63,023 bases of DNA. Origin: an uncultured Burkholderiales bacterium. Lineage in GTDB: Bacteria > Pseudomonadota > Gammaproteobacteria > Burkholderiales > Burkholderiaceae_C. Of this stretch, positions 56,001-63,023 are shown one piece after another. Both the position numbers and the translations under genes were made by a program. Location of the stretch: NCBI GenBank assembly GCA_903844385.1, contig CAIMTJ010000047.1:1-63023 (forward strand), written 5' to 3'. The notes below the pieces were generated by a model. The model did no database searches, was not told the origin of the DNA, and saw only the letters and a program-made list of their open reading frames with translations. The first letter of the stretch is position 1. Each line of letters opens with the position of its first letter.

Positions 56001-57007
56001 GAAGACCAAATTCTCGGTGGGGTGTGGGCCAGGCCCCAAAGATCACGTCGCAGTAGGCCCCAAGCCGCTTTTAGCAGCTGCATGCTCGGTTCGACCAAAT
56101 CGCTGAGCACTCTGAGGACCACCACTTGTGGATGGACAGCCGTGACGCCTGCGACCAAATGGGCGGATCCCTCGGGCCTCATTTGCGCAATCAGTCCACG
56201 AATGCCTTCCAAGGCTCGAACTTTGAAATGGGTGGGCCAAGCATGACCTTGGGCAAAGATCAGCGATGAAATGCATCGGTGTCCCCCAAGGCCCACGGGG
56301 CTGTTGAGAAGTCGGTGGTCCAAGGCATCCAGTCTGGCCTTGTCGAGCCAAACGCCTTCAATTTCTAAGTGTTGTTCAAAGATGCCTTGTGTAAACGGCT
56401 GTTGTGCTTGCGGCAAGCCCAGTTGGGTGACATCCCAGGCGATCAACCTCGCATGCTCTTCGAGTCGGAAGACAGCTTGATTCACGCCATAGGAGCTGTT
56501 GTAAGCCAAGGCTTCCATGGGCAACCATTCAAGTTTGGCGTGGTTACTCACATGGGCAAATACTTTTTGGTGAGCCTGCAAGGCCTTGGAGCCATAAAAG
56601 CGTGTGGCGCCAGGCGTGGTGATCAAGGCGTGGCTGTGGTCTTGCAAGTGCACTTGGATGTTCAAGTGATCTCCCCCCACCAGGCCGCTGGGTGGGTGCA
56701 CCAGCACATTGTGGCAGATGGGGTCCCCCTCGGGGTACAAGCTTTTGAGAACCCTCAGCGGGCCGCTGTGGTGATGCCTGAGAACGGTGCGGTTTTGCTC
56801 AACGCTGTAGCGAAGCGAGAGGCAAGCTTGCCACAGGGCGTCTTGCCCCAAAGCGAGCTGGCCTCTCGTGTCAGGAGGCTGGGTGAGCGCCACCACGGTC
56901 TGCCGATGACTCAGGGGGGGTACTCGCCGTTTTGTTGGCTTGACTTGGCGAGACTGTGCTACCCATTTGTTGCCAAAGCGCCAACTCACTTTGAGTGAGC
57001 CGGTCAT
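55997..57007 (-). CDS. ureD: Urease accessory protein UreD (solitary; start uncertain)
   Basis: 336 residues from ATG 57007. UreD/UreH helps load nickel into urease. Family features are GPLRVLKSLYPEGDPICHNVLVHPPSGLVGGDHL-type segments split over residues about 85-120, TTPGATRFYGS, and EWLPMEALAYN. The family domain starts only about 55 residues in, so GTG 56896 or 56893 may be the true start; the longer version overlaps the channel gene by 137 bases. No ureA, B, C, E, F or G gene lies in the window, so any urease must be elsewhere. Confidence 0.85.
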   Translation of the reverse strand: MTGSLKVSWRFGNKWVAQSRQVKPTKRRVPPLSHRQTVVALTQPPDTRGQLALGQDALWQACLSLRYSVEQNRTVLRHHHSGPLRVLKSLYPEGDPICHNVLVHPPSGLVGGDHLNIQVHLQDHSHALITTPGATRFYGSKALQAHQKVFAHVSNHAKLEWLPMEALAYNSSYGVNQAVFRLEEHARLIAWDVTQLGLPQAQQPFTQGIFEQHLEIEGVWLDKARLDALDHRLLNSPVGLGGHRCISSLIFAQGHAWPTHFKVRALEGIRGLIAQMRPEGSAHLVAGVTAVHPQVVVLRVLSDLVEPSMQLLKAAWGLLRRDLWGLAHTPPRIWSS

Positions 57008-58577
57008 TGTCTTTGGCAAAAGTCTCAAAGCGAGCGTGGTCGCTCAAAATAGAGAGTTGTCGAATCTCCGAGACCAGCACTTTGAAATGCTCAACCGCAT
57101 GGGCTGGGTCCTGGGCAATTTGACTCAAGGGCAATTTGGCGCCGTGATCGATGGCATCTCGCTCTTCAATGGCCCGGTCCAAGAGTTTGTCCACCTCATG
57201 TTCGGTCAAATGCAGTCGCTCGGCTTCAGCGCGAATCATCTCGCCCTTTTCCTCGGTGATGTCGCCCTCAGCCAGCACTTTGAGCAAACTGTCTTTGAGC
57301 TCTTCGCGCTCAATGATCAACTGGTCACTAAAGGCCGAAGAGAGCAAGGCCGCAGGGATGGCAAAAATACCGATACCAATCAAGGCCAAAATGATGGTCA
57401 AAAATCGTCCGACTGGTGTGACAGGGGTGATGTCACCATAGCCCACCGAAGCCAGCGTGATCACAGCCCAATAAATGGCTTGCGGAATGTTCTCAAACTT
57501 CTCGGGTTGTGCCTCATGCTCAAAAAGGTAGCCCAAGCTGGCCGTCAAAACCACCAGCAGCATCATCACAAAGCCGGCAGCGGCCATGACGGGCCATTCG
57601 CGCACAATGACTTTGGCCAACGTGGCCGTGGCCCCTGTGTAACGGGTGAGCTTTAAGAGTCGCAGCAGACGGAAGACCCGCAAGAACCGCAAGTCAAAGA
57701 GGTGGTGTAAAAACACCTCTAAGAAAAAGGGCAGCACGGCCAAGAAATCAATGATGGATCCTGTGGTCTTGGCTTGTTTGAGTCGACCCACCAAAAAGTG
57801 TTGAAACCCAGGCTCTTCCACGCAACAGTAAAGTCGCATGAAGTATTCCAACGTGAAGATGGTCACTGCCACCGTGTCCAAGATGATGAACTCGGTGTTC
57901 AAAATATAGTGAACGCTTTGCACCGATTCGAACACCACGGCAATGACGGAGATGACCACCCAGACCACGATGAAATTGTCAAACAGACCGTGCAATGCAC
58001 CACCGTACTCGGAGTTGTAGACCAAGGCGTGCAATTTTTGCCGGAAGGTACGCCCCTCATTGAGTATCTTAAATTCAGTGATGGCTGGCAGTAAGACTCT
58101 AAAGAGCTTGAGCATTCGCAAAAGCCGCAAGAACCGCAACACACGCAGATCAATGGCCAAAAATGATTGGAAATAAAACGGCGCAACCGCAAAGAAGTCA
58201 ATCAGCGCAAAGGGGCTAAAAAGGTAGCGCAATCGAGGATATTTGTTCTTGGCGAATTCCTCATCTTCTGGGGCCAAGTAAAACCGCAAGAAATACTCAA
58301 TCGTGAAGATCGTGACTGAAAACACATCAAAAGCATGAAACAGCTCTTTGTTGGGTTCAAAAACTTGCGGTACATGCTCAAAGAGCATGGCAAACAAGTT
58401 GGTCAATATCAGCAGACCAATCCAGTTGTCCACCTCTTTGTGGTAATTGGTCTCATAGTGGGGGTTGAGCAGCCAGTCATAGAGCTGTTTTCTGATCCCC
58501 TGGCCTGAAGGAATCACTTCCTCCAAGACGCTTTTTTTGCCGTGCAGCAACGCTCGCATGTGATCGATGTTGTCCAT
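56871..58577 (-). CDS. Voltage-gated K+ channel with two tandem voltage-sensor domains
   Basis: 568 residues. First voltage sensor, about 50-165: S1 NWIGLLILTNLFAML; S3 region ALIDFFAVAPF; S4 with Arg145, 148, 151, 154, Lys157 and Arg160. Second, about 195-315: VTIFTLEYFMRLY (238-250) closely repeats VTIFTIEYFLRFY (88-100); S4 with Arg297, 300, 303, 306, Lys309 and Arg312. Pore: S5 about 328-350, selectivity filter SVGYGD (377-382), S6 about 390-415. A charged helical cytoplasmic tail ends at 568. Normal Kv subunits have one sensor. AAGGA precedes the ATG. It follows the gene at 58590 by 12 bases. Potassium selectivity is inferred from the filter. Confidence 0.93.
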   Translation of the reverse strand: MDNIDHMRALLHGKKSVLEEVIPSGQGIRKQLYDWLLNPHYETNYHKEVDNWIGLLILTNLFAMLFEHVPQVFEPNKELFHAFDVFSVTIFTIEYFLRFYLAPEDEEFAKNKYPRLRYLFSPFALIDFFAVAPFYFQSFLAIDLRVLRFLRLLRMLKLFRVLLPAITEFKILNEGRTFRQKLHALVYNSEYGGALHGLFDNFIVVWVVISVIAVVFESVQSVHYILNTEFIILDTVAVTIFTLEYFMRLYCCVEEPGFQHFLVGRLKQAKTTGSIIDFLAVLPFFLEVFLHHLFDLRFLRVFRLLRLLKLTRYTGATATLAKVIVREWPVMAAAGFVMMLLVVLTASLGYLFEHEAQPEKFENIPQAIYWAVITLASVGYGDITPVTPVGRFLTIILALIGIGIFAIPAALLSSAFSDQLIIEREELKDSLLKVLAEGDITEEKGEMIRAEAERLHLTEHEVDKLLDRAIEERDAIDHGAKLPLSQIAQDPAHAVEHFKVLVSEIRQLSILSDHARFETFAKDNDRLTQSELALWQQMGSTVSPSQANKTASTPPESSADRGGAHPAS

Positions 58578-58589
58578 GGTCTCAGTTCC

Positions 58590-59363
58590 TTAGAATTCGA
58601 TGTCAGCAATGGGGATGGGGTAGGACCCTTTGTCGCAAATGGTCACTCGCAACAGCATTTTTTTATCGATGGCATCGGTGCTCGCCAGCGCATTGGCATA
58701 ACTCGCAACGGCCGATCCAGGTGGGGTGGGGTTGACGCTCTCGAGCACAATGAAGCCAGGAATCTCGTGATTGGTGGGGTCGCATTTGTCGATGAAAGTC
58801 AAGGGTTCACCATTGAAGGGATTGGACATTTTGGACCACGCACCCTTCTGACTGGTGAGATAGCGCAAACAATCGCCCCAAGTGCGGGCCACATTTTGTG
58901 CCGAAGCATCCGAGCCTTTGGTCTCCTGAGCAGCAGTGGTGCTTGCTGAGGCATTTTTGGGCAAATCAGCCGATGCTGCTGGTGCGACGCTCACCGTGGC
59001 AGCGGCTGTGGCGCTGTCAGCTGCTGATGCGTCGCTCACCTGCGTCTGTGCAGTCGCGCTCACTTCGCTGGTGCTGGTGCTGGCCATGGGGCTGATGGCC
59101 GGCAGGGCTGGCAACAAGCCTCCTGCACACTCTGTGGGGTTGAAGTTGTCATTGAAACGATCGGCTGAGGCCTGCGTGAACCAAGCGGCCATGGCCTCGC
59201 CGTTTTGTTTGGACCCTTCCGTCTTCATGCCCTCCAAGTAGGCGAGTCGGCCCACAAAGGCGACGGCAAACACCACGAACACCATGAAGCACAGGAACAA
59301 GATGTCAGAAAAGGTCATGGTTTTGACCTTGGGGGGAGTCACAATCTCGTTGGGTTTATCCAT
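58590..59363 (-). CDS. Single-pass membrane protein, candidate partner of the channel
   Basis: 257 residues, no family recognised. A short cytoplasmic N-terminus precedes one transmembrane helix (about 20-43). A juxtamembrane region with Cys79 and a Ser/Ala/Thr-rich linker (about 92-155) lead to a compact C-terminal domain (about 156-257) with Cys165, Cys194 and Cys243 and the motif NPFNGEPLTF. It should face the periplasm. There is no prepilin cleavage motif and no lipobox. The channel gene starts 12 bases downstream, so the two are almost certainly co-transcribed. Function as an accessory or sensing subunit is inference. Confidence 0.75.
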   Translation of the reverse strand: MDKPNEIVTPPKVKTMTFSDILFLCFMVFVVFAVAFVGRLAYLEGMKTEGSKQNGEAMAAWFTQASADRFNDNFNPTECAGGLLPALPAISPMASTSTSEVSATAQTQVSDASAADSATAAATVSVAPAASADLPKNASASTTAAQETKGSDASAQNVARTWGDCLRYLTSQKGAWSKMSNPFNGEPLTFIDKCDPTNHEIPGFIVLESVNPTPPGSAVASYANALASTDAIDKKMLLRVTICDKGSYPIPIADIEF

Positions 59364-59599
59364 AAGGCATCCAAAAAAGTCGAGTTGAATGAGATATTGA
59401 TGGGCTCAATGGTTTTGCCCTGAATTGGTGTGGATCAACCCAGAGGGGGGTGAAGACCACAAAAAAGAGCATTCAAGTCATCAAATCAATACACAAAAGC
59501 ACCAGATCATTCTAGTCGAGTTGATCGGCATCAAAATGACAGTCCCTTTTGTTAACCATTCACCCCAGTGTGAGGGTCAAGGCGGCAACAAGCGCTGGA

Positions 59600-60370
59600 T
59601 CAGCGGTTTTGTGAGCCCTGGTGGGCCCAAGCGGTGGTGTGTTTTTCAACGTAATTGAACAGTTCGTACATGAACATGGCCATCGCGCCCACCACCACCA
59701 AGCCAGCAAAAGCCAGGCCCATGCGCATGGACGACCCGGCTGAAATGAGCAAATACCCAATACCCTCATTGGCGGCCGTCATCTCCGAGACCGTGGTGCC
59801 CACAAATGCCAAGGTGATGGCCACTTTCAAGGATCCGTAAAAGTAGGGCAATGAACGGGGCAACCCCACCTTGATCAAGACGTCCCAGCGCTTGGCGCCA
59901 AGCACCCTCAGTACATCTTCGAGTTCGGGCTCGAGAGTGGCCAAACCGGTGGCAATGTTGACCATGATAGGAAAAAAGCTGATCAAAAAAGCGGTCAAAA
60001 TCGCTGGACCCACACCAATACCGAACCAGACCACCAAAATCGGGACAAAGGCCGCTTTGGGCAAGGCATTGAAGGCGGTCATCAAGGGATAGACGGCGGT
60101 ATAGGCCAAGCGCGAGCTGCCAATTAAAAATCCCAATAAAACCCCCACCACAATCGCCAAGCCAAAACCTGCCATGGTGACCCAATAGGTTCTCCAGGCG
60201 TGGGCGGCAATGATGGCGCTGTACTGCAAGAGCTCTTGGGCGATTTTGAGGGGACTGGGAAAAATAAATTCCGACACCGAGAACGCACTGCACACCACTT
60301 GCCACAGCAGCAAGGTGAAGATCAGTAATATCCAAGGTGAACTGGCTTCGAGCTTTTTAGACCATTTCAT
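59600..60370 (-). CDS. ABC transporter permease, NitT/TauT type
   Basis: 256 residues from ATG 60370; TTG 60418, overlapping the ATPase stop, is an alternative. Six helices. The cytoplasmic EAA loop reads DVLRVLGAKRWDVLIKVGLPRSLPY in pieces near 165-190 and contacts the ATPase. Downstream of the ATPase and binding-protein genes in one operon. Confidence 0.92.
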   Translation of the reverse strand: MKWSKKLEASSPWILLIFTLLLWQVVCSAFSVSEFIFPSPLKIAQELLQYSAIIAAHAWRTYWVTMAGFGLAIVVGVLLGFLIGSSRLAYTAVYPLMTAFNALPKAAFVPILVVWFGIGVGPAILTAFLISFFPIMVNIATGLATLEPELEDVLRVLGAKRWDVLIKVGLPRSLPYFYGSLKVAITLAFVGTTVSEMTAANEGIGYLLISAGSSMRMGLAFAGLVVVGAMAMFMYELFNYVEKHTTAWAHQGSQNR

Positions 60371-60414
60371 AGGGATGTCTTTGAGGTTGGGCGGTGCAGT
60401 GTAAGAAAAGGCCC

Positions 60415-61266
60415 TCAAGCCACGGCAGGGGGAGCGCTGTTGGGCTTTGTCGTTGCGACCCCTTGAGCGCCACGAAGGGCGCCGATGTGACTTCTCAACT
60501 CGTGCACCACGTTGGCGAATTCACTGGTGTAGGTGAGTTCCAAGTCACGCGGCCTTGGCAGGTCAATATCGCGCTTGACAATGAAGCGTCCTGGGCTTTT
60601 TGACATCACGTAGACGGTGTCGGCCAAAAATACCGATTCACGCAGATCATGGGTGACCAGTATCACATTGAAGCGCTGCTCAGTCCACAAGTCGCGCAAA
60701 ATGCACCACAACTCTTCTCGAGTGAAGGCATCCAGTGCGCCAAACGGTTCATCCAACAGCAGCATTTGGGGCTCATGAATCAAGGCGCGACAAATGCTCG
60801 CGCGTTGCTGCATGCCGCCTGAGAGCTGCCATGGGAATTGCCGCTCATAGCCACCCAAGCCCACTCTTTTTAAAAGCTCAATGGCGCGGTGCTCGTACTC
60901 GGCTTTTTTGGCCTTGAATTGGGAGCGATGCGGCTCCACGATCTCCAAGGGCAATAAAACGTTGTCCAGTGTGGTCCGCCACGGCAGCAAGGACGGCGCT
61001 TGAAACGCCATGCCACTGATTTTGAGCGGTCCGGTGACTTCTTCTCCATTGACTCGAATCTGACCACTTGTCGGGCGTCTGAGCCCGGTGGTGAGTTTCA
61101 TGAAGGTGGATTTACCGCAACCGGAGGGTCCCACAATGGCAATGAATTCGCCTCTTTGAATCTCTAAATTAATGTCTTCAACCGCAAACTGTTGCTGAGC
61201 CAACAACTCATCGTTGTACGCCAACCAAACGTTGTTGAATTCAACAAAGGGTTTAGAGGATGACAT
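60415..61266 (-). CDS. ABC transporter ATP-binding protein, NitT/TauT type
   Basis: 283 residues. Walker A GPSGCGKST, Q-loop FQAPSLLPWRT, signature LSGGMQQR, Walker B MLLLDEPFGALD and the switch His in THDL are complete. Its ATG shares a base with the stop of the binding-protein gene (TAATG), indicating tight coupling. Confidence 0.95.
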   Translation of the reverse strand: MSSSKPFVEFNNVWLAYNDELLAQQQFAVEDINLEIQRGEFIAIVGPSGCGKSTFMKLTTGLRRPTSGQIRVNGEEVTGPLKISGMAFQAPSLLPWRTTLDNVLLPLEIVEPHRSQFKAKKAEYEHRAIELLKRVGLGGYERQFPWQLSGGMQQRASICRALIHEPQMLLLDEPFGALDAFTREELWCILRDLWTEQRFNVILVTHDLRESVFLADTVYVMSKSPGRFIVKRDIDLPRPRDLELTYTSEFANVVHELRSHIGALRGAQGVATTKPNSAPPAVA

Positions 61267-62300
61267 TATTTCTTGGACAAGACGTTGAGCTCCTTTGCGC
61301 TAGGCAAGAAGGAGGCGTTCCAAAGAAGATCGGCGTTGACGCGGGTTTTGGTGTTGAAGGCGTCTGAGACCTGGCTGGCCATCAACGACAAGCGTGGGCC
61401 ATTGACTTGACCAAAGCCTTCGCTGCGGGCATCGGGGCTATTGACCACGGTGTCCAAACACAGCTTTAAGCGACGGATCTCCAAATCAACATCAATGATG
61501 CCGTCACGCGCTTTGACGCTTTGGATGGCTTCTGCGGGGTTGGCCAAGACGTCTTTCATGCCACGGCTGAAGGCGCGCAAAAAAGCACGAACAGCTTCTG
61601 GGTTTTCTTTCAAAATTTTGGGAGAAGCAATGATGGCATTTCCATACAACTTCACGCCGTAATCGGGGTATTGCAACACCACCACATCGGCGGCTTTGAC
61701 GCCGCGCGATTCAATATTGAGCAATGAGGTGAAAGTAAAGCCTGTGATGGCATCGAGGTCTCCCCTCACCAGCATGGTCTCGCGCAAGGTCGGATCCATG
61801 GCCGTCCACGTGACGTTGGAGATGTTGTTGGCTTTGGCAAAGATGGGGAAGGCCCGTCGTCCTGCATCAAAGACTGGAGCGCCGAGTTTTTTGCCGTTCA
61901 AGTCGGCTGGGGTTTTGATACCAGACTTCTTCAGCGCCATCACAGACGCTGGGGTGTTGTTGTACACCATCATGATGGCCACGGGTTTATTGGGCGCATC
62001 GGGGTTGTTGGCCGCAAACTCCATGAGGGAGGCCAAGTCTGCAAAGCCCATATCATAGGATCCAGAGGCCACTCGGGTGACGGTTCCTCCAGAGCCGTTG
62101 CCCGCATCGACGGTGACGTCCAATTTCTCTGCTTTGTAATAACCCTTGGTCTCCGGCACCAAGAACAAAGCCGCCGGGCCTTCAAAGCGCCAGTCGAGTT
62201 GAAATTTCAATGGGGTGTTTTGTGCCATGGCGATGCCGGTACTCAAGCCCAAGGCCAAGACAAGACCATTTTTGATCTTGTTTACAGAATGTTTCATCAT
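61266..62300 (-). CDS. ABC transporter substrate-binding protein, NMT1/THI5-like
   Basis: 344 residues from ATG 62300, five bases after GGAGA; ATG 62297 is equally near. A signal peptide (about 1-30, ending GIAMAQ) precedes FQLDWRFEGP and YYKAEKLDVTVDAGNGSGG, the family's ligand-binding start. Relatives bind pyrimidines, taurine or aromatic nitrogen compounds. The neighbouring amidohydrolase and nitrogen-control sites suggest a nitrogenous ligand such as a hydantoin, pyrimidine or ureide; this is inference. Confidence 0.9.
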   Translation of the reverse strand: MMKHSVNKIKNGLVLALGLSTGIAMAQNTPLKFQLDWRFEGPAALFLVPETKGYYKAEKLDVTVDAGNGSGGTVTRVASGSYDMGFADLASLMEFAANNPDAPNKPVAIMMVYNNTPASVMALKKSGIKTPADLNGKKLGAPVFDAGRRAFPIFAKANNISNVTWTAMDPTLRETMLVRGDLDAITGFTFTSLLNIESRGVKAADVVVLQYPDYGVKLYGNAIIASPKILKENPEAVRAFLRAFSRGMKDVLANPAEAIQSVKARDGIIDVDLEIRRLKLCLDTVVNSPDARSEGFGQVNGPRLSLMASQVSDAFNTKTRVNADLLWNASFLPSAKELNVLSKK

Positions 62301-62374
62301 CAAGTTCTCCAAATTGAATGTAATGGGTTATAGCAATAACAGTGCCCATGAAAGACCATTGTAGACAATAAATG

Positions 62375-62390
62375 TGCAAATTTGGTGCAC
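62375..62390 (-). promoter_or_regulatory. Sigma-54-like promoter element
   Basis: On the - strand GTGCAC-N5-TTGCA fits the -24/-12 consensus TGGCAC-N5-TTGCA, with mismatches at the first two -24 bases. The -12 half is perfect. It lies about 75 bases before the start of the binding-protein gene. The altered GG of the -24 box lowers confidence. Confidence 0.4.
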
Positions 62391-62500
62391 CAACAAGACT
62401 GAGTTGAGCTCAAAGGCCATCCCTAAAGATCCGTCTGAAGGATGTTAATGGTCCCCCGATACCTCAACAGGGTGCACCAAGGTGTGCGCATGGGTTGTAT

Positions 62501-62517
62501 TGCACTATGGTGGTGCG
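62501..62517. promoter_or_regulatory. NtrC-like enhancer site
   Basis: TGCACTATGGTGGTGCG matches the NtrC consensus TGCACY-N4-TGGTGCA at all defined positions but the last. It is about 120 bases upstream of the sigma-54-like element, a normal enhancer distance. A second, weaker site with a TGCACCA half begins at 62473. Confidence 0.5.
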
Positions 62518-62618
62518 TTTTTAGGGTGGTTTTACAATGAATTCACCCCCAAGGCCTGCTGCTCTGAGATGAATCGTGGGACCGTGCGCCAATCCAAAGC
62601 GCAAGAGGCGCTCACAAA

Positions 62619-63023
62619 TTAGGCGACAGATCGATCCATTTGTTGCAAAACATGCATCAATGCGTCCACGCCGAGTTGCATGTCTTGGGCCGTGGTGCTC
62701 TCCAGTGGGTTGTGACTGATGCCGGAATTCAGGCCCCTGACAAAGAGCATGGCTTGGGGCATGATGTCATGCATTTTCATGGCATCGTGGCCTGCACCGC
62801 TTGGGAGTTCAAAGACGGGTAGCCCCAAGTCATGGAGTGCGTTGTGCCACAACTGTTTGAGGCTTTCGTCACTGGGTGCGGCACTGATTTTGAGGGTGGG
62901 TGTGAGCTCCACACTCACGCCGCGCTCTTCGCTCATGCGTTGAACCTCTTGCATGACGCGTCCCTCTAAAGCATCTCTTAACTCGTTGCTCGGTGCACGC
63001 ATGTCCATGCTGAAATGAACCAC
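62619..63023 (-). CDS. M20-family amidohydrolase (carbamoylase/allantoate type), C-terminal part
   Basis: The frame is open to the window edge, so the N-terminal two thirds is missing; 134 residues remain. ELPSGAGHDAMKM, AMLFVRG and SGISHNPLEST are the typical C-terminal metal-site and substrate segments of N-carbamoyl-amino-acid, beta-ureidopropionate and allantoate hydrolases. Which substrate cannot be decided from this part. Same strand as, and upstream of, the ABC transporter. Confidence 0.88.
   Translation of the reverse strand: MVHFSMDMRAPSNELRDALEGRVMQEVQRMSEERGVSVELTPTLKISAAPSDESLKQLWHNALHDLGLPVFELPSGAGHDAMKMHDIMPQAMLFVRGLNSGISHNPLESTTAQDMQLGVDALMHVLQQMDRSVA

Larger units (their letters stand above)
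62301..62618. other. Control region between amidohydrolase and ABC transporter
   Basis: 318 bases with no gene. It holds, for leftward transcription, a sigma-54-like element at 62375-62390, the palindrome TTGGTGCACCAA at 62382-62393, a half-site GGTGCACCAA at 62471-62480 and an NtrC-like box at 62501-62517. The 5' untranslated region of the binding-protein gene would be about 60 bases. Confidence 0.6.

Noticed and set aside
58590-59363. Pilin or pseudopilin identity for the single-pass protein
   Set aside because: It has one N-terminal helix and a Cys-containing C-terminal domain, but lacks the G/F-T-L-x-E prepilin peptidase site.

Overview
The window is a chromosomal stretch of a betaproteobacterium, most likely order Burkholderiales and close to Comamonadaceae. 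This rests on gene order and protein style: plsX-fabHDG-acpP-fabF followed by a mucD/degP-type protease, lepA-lepB-rnc-era-recO-pdxJ-acpS-nagZ; leuCDB-asd-fimV-truA-trpFBA-accD; and gntR-sdhCDAB-sdhE-gltA beside mdh-citE-like-acnB. I see no rRNA, tRNA, CRISPR array, insertion sequence or phage. The DNA is moderately GC-rich throughout, with AT-rich islands only in a few intergenic stretches.

Layout. 1-5.1 kb (+): fatty-acid synthesis. 5.1-16.1 kb (+): periplasmic protease, then translation, RNA-processing, ribosome-assembly and cell-wall genes. A gene-free 560 bp interval before lepA holds two perfect DnaA-box consensus sequences, a probable small RNA and a strong terminator. The rpoE-rseA-rseB genes that usually sit between fabF and this protease in the group are missing. 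16.3-29.7 kb (mostly -): lysS, accD, tryptophan, pseudouridine synthase, FimV-like, asd and leucine genes. 29.8-41.8 kb: a TCA-cycle supercluster, with gltA, sdh and a GntR/UTRA regulator on the - strand diverging from mdh, a citrate-lyase-like gene, an MliC-like secreted protein gene and acnB on the + strand. 42.1-46.1 kb (+): panB and a three-part TRAP transporter. 46.3-50.3 kb (-): SOUL protein, feoAB behind a Fur box, selD. 50.5-56 kb (+): a small ORF, an RsuA-type pseudouridine synthase, a beta-propeller / deacetylase / sterol-desaturase-type cassette and an MFS exporter. 56-59.4 kb (-): a solitary ureD, then an unusual ion-channel operon. 59.6-63 kb (-): a NitT/TauT/NMT1-type ABC transporter preceded by NtrC-like and sigma-54-like sites, and the end of a carbamoylase/allantoate-hydrolase-type amidase.

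The most unusual item is the two-gene unit at 56871-59363. It holds a K+ channel in which a complete extra voltage-sensor domain (S1-S4 with six spaced S4 charges) precedes a normal voltage-sensor-plus-pore unit. Twelve bases upstream lies a single-pass membrane protein with a Ser/Ala-rich linker and an unrecognised C-terminal domain. I consider this pair the best candidate for an undescribed system. The second tier consists of the lost rpoE module, the DnaA-box/sRNA interval before lepA, the nitrogen-control region at 62.3-62.5 kb, the deacetylase with an altered metal site, and the long low-complexity tails on Era, NagZ and FabD.

Start codons were chosen from family alignment, Shine-Dalgarno spacing and overlaps with neighbours. 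Doubtful ones are marked. All functional calls come from motif recognition by eye, not from database searches.
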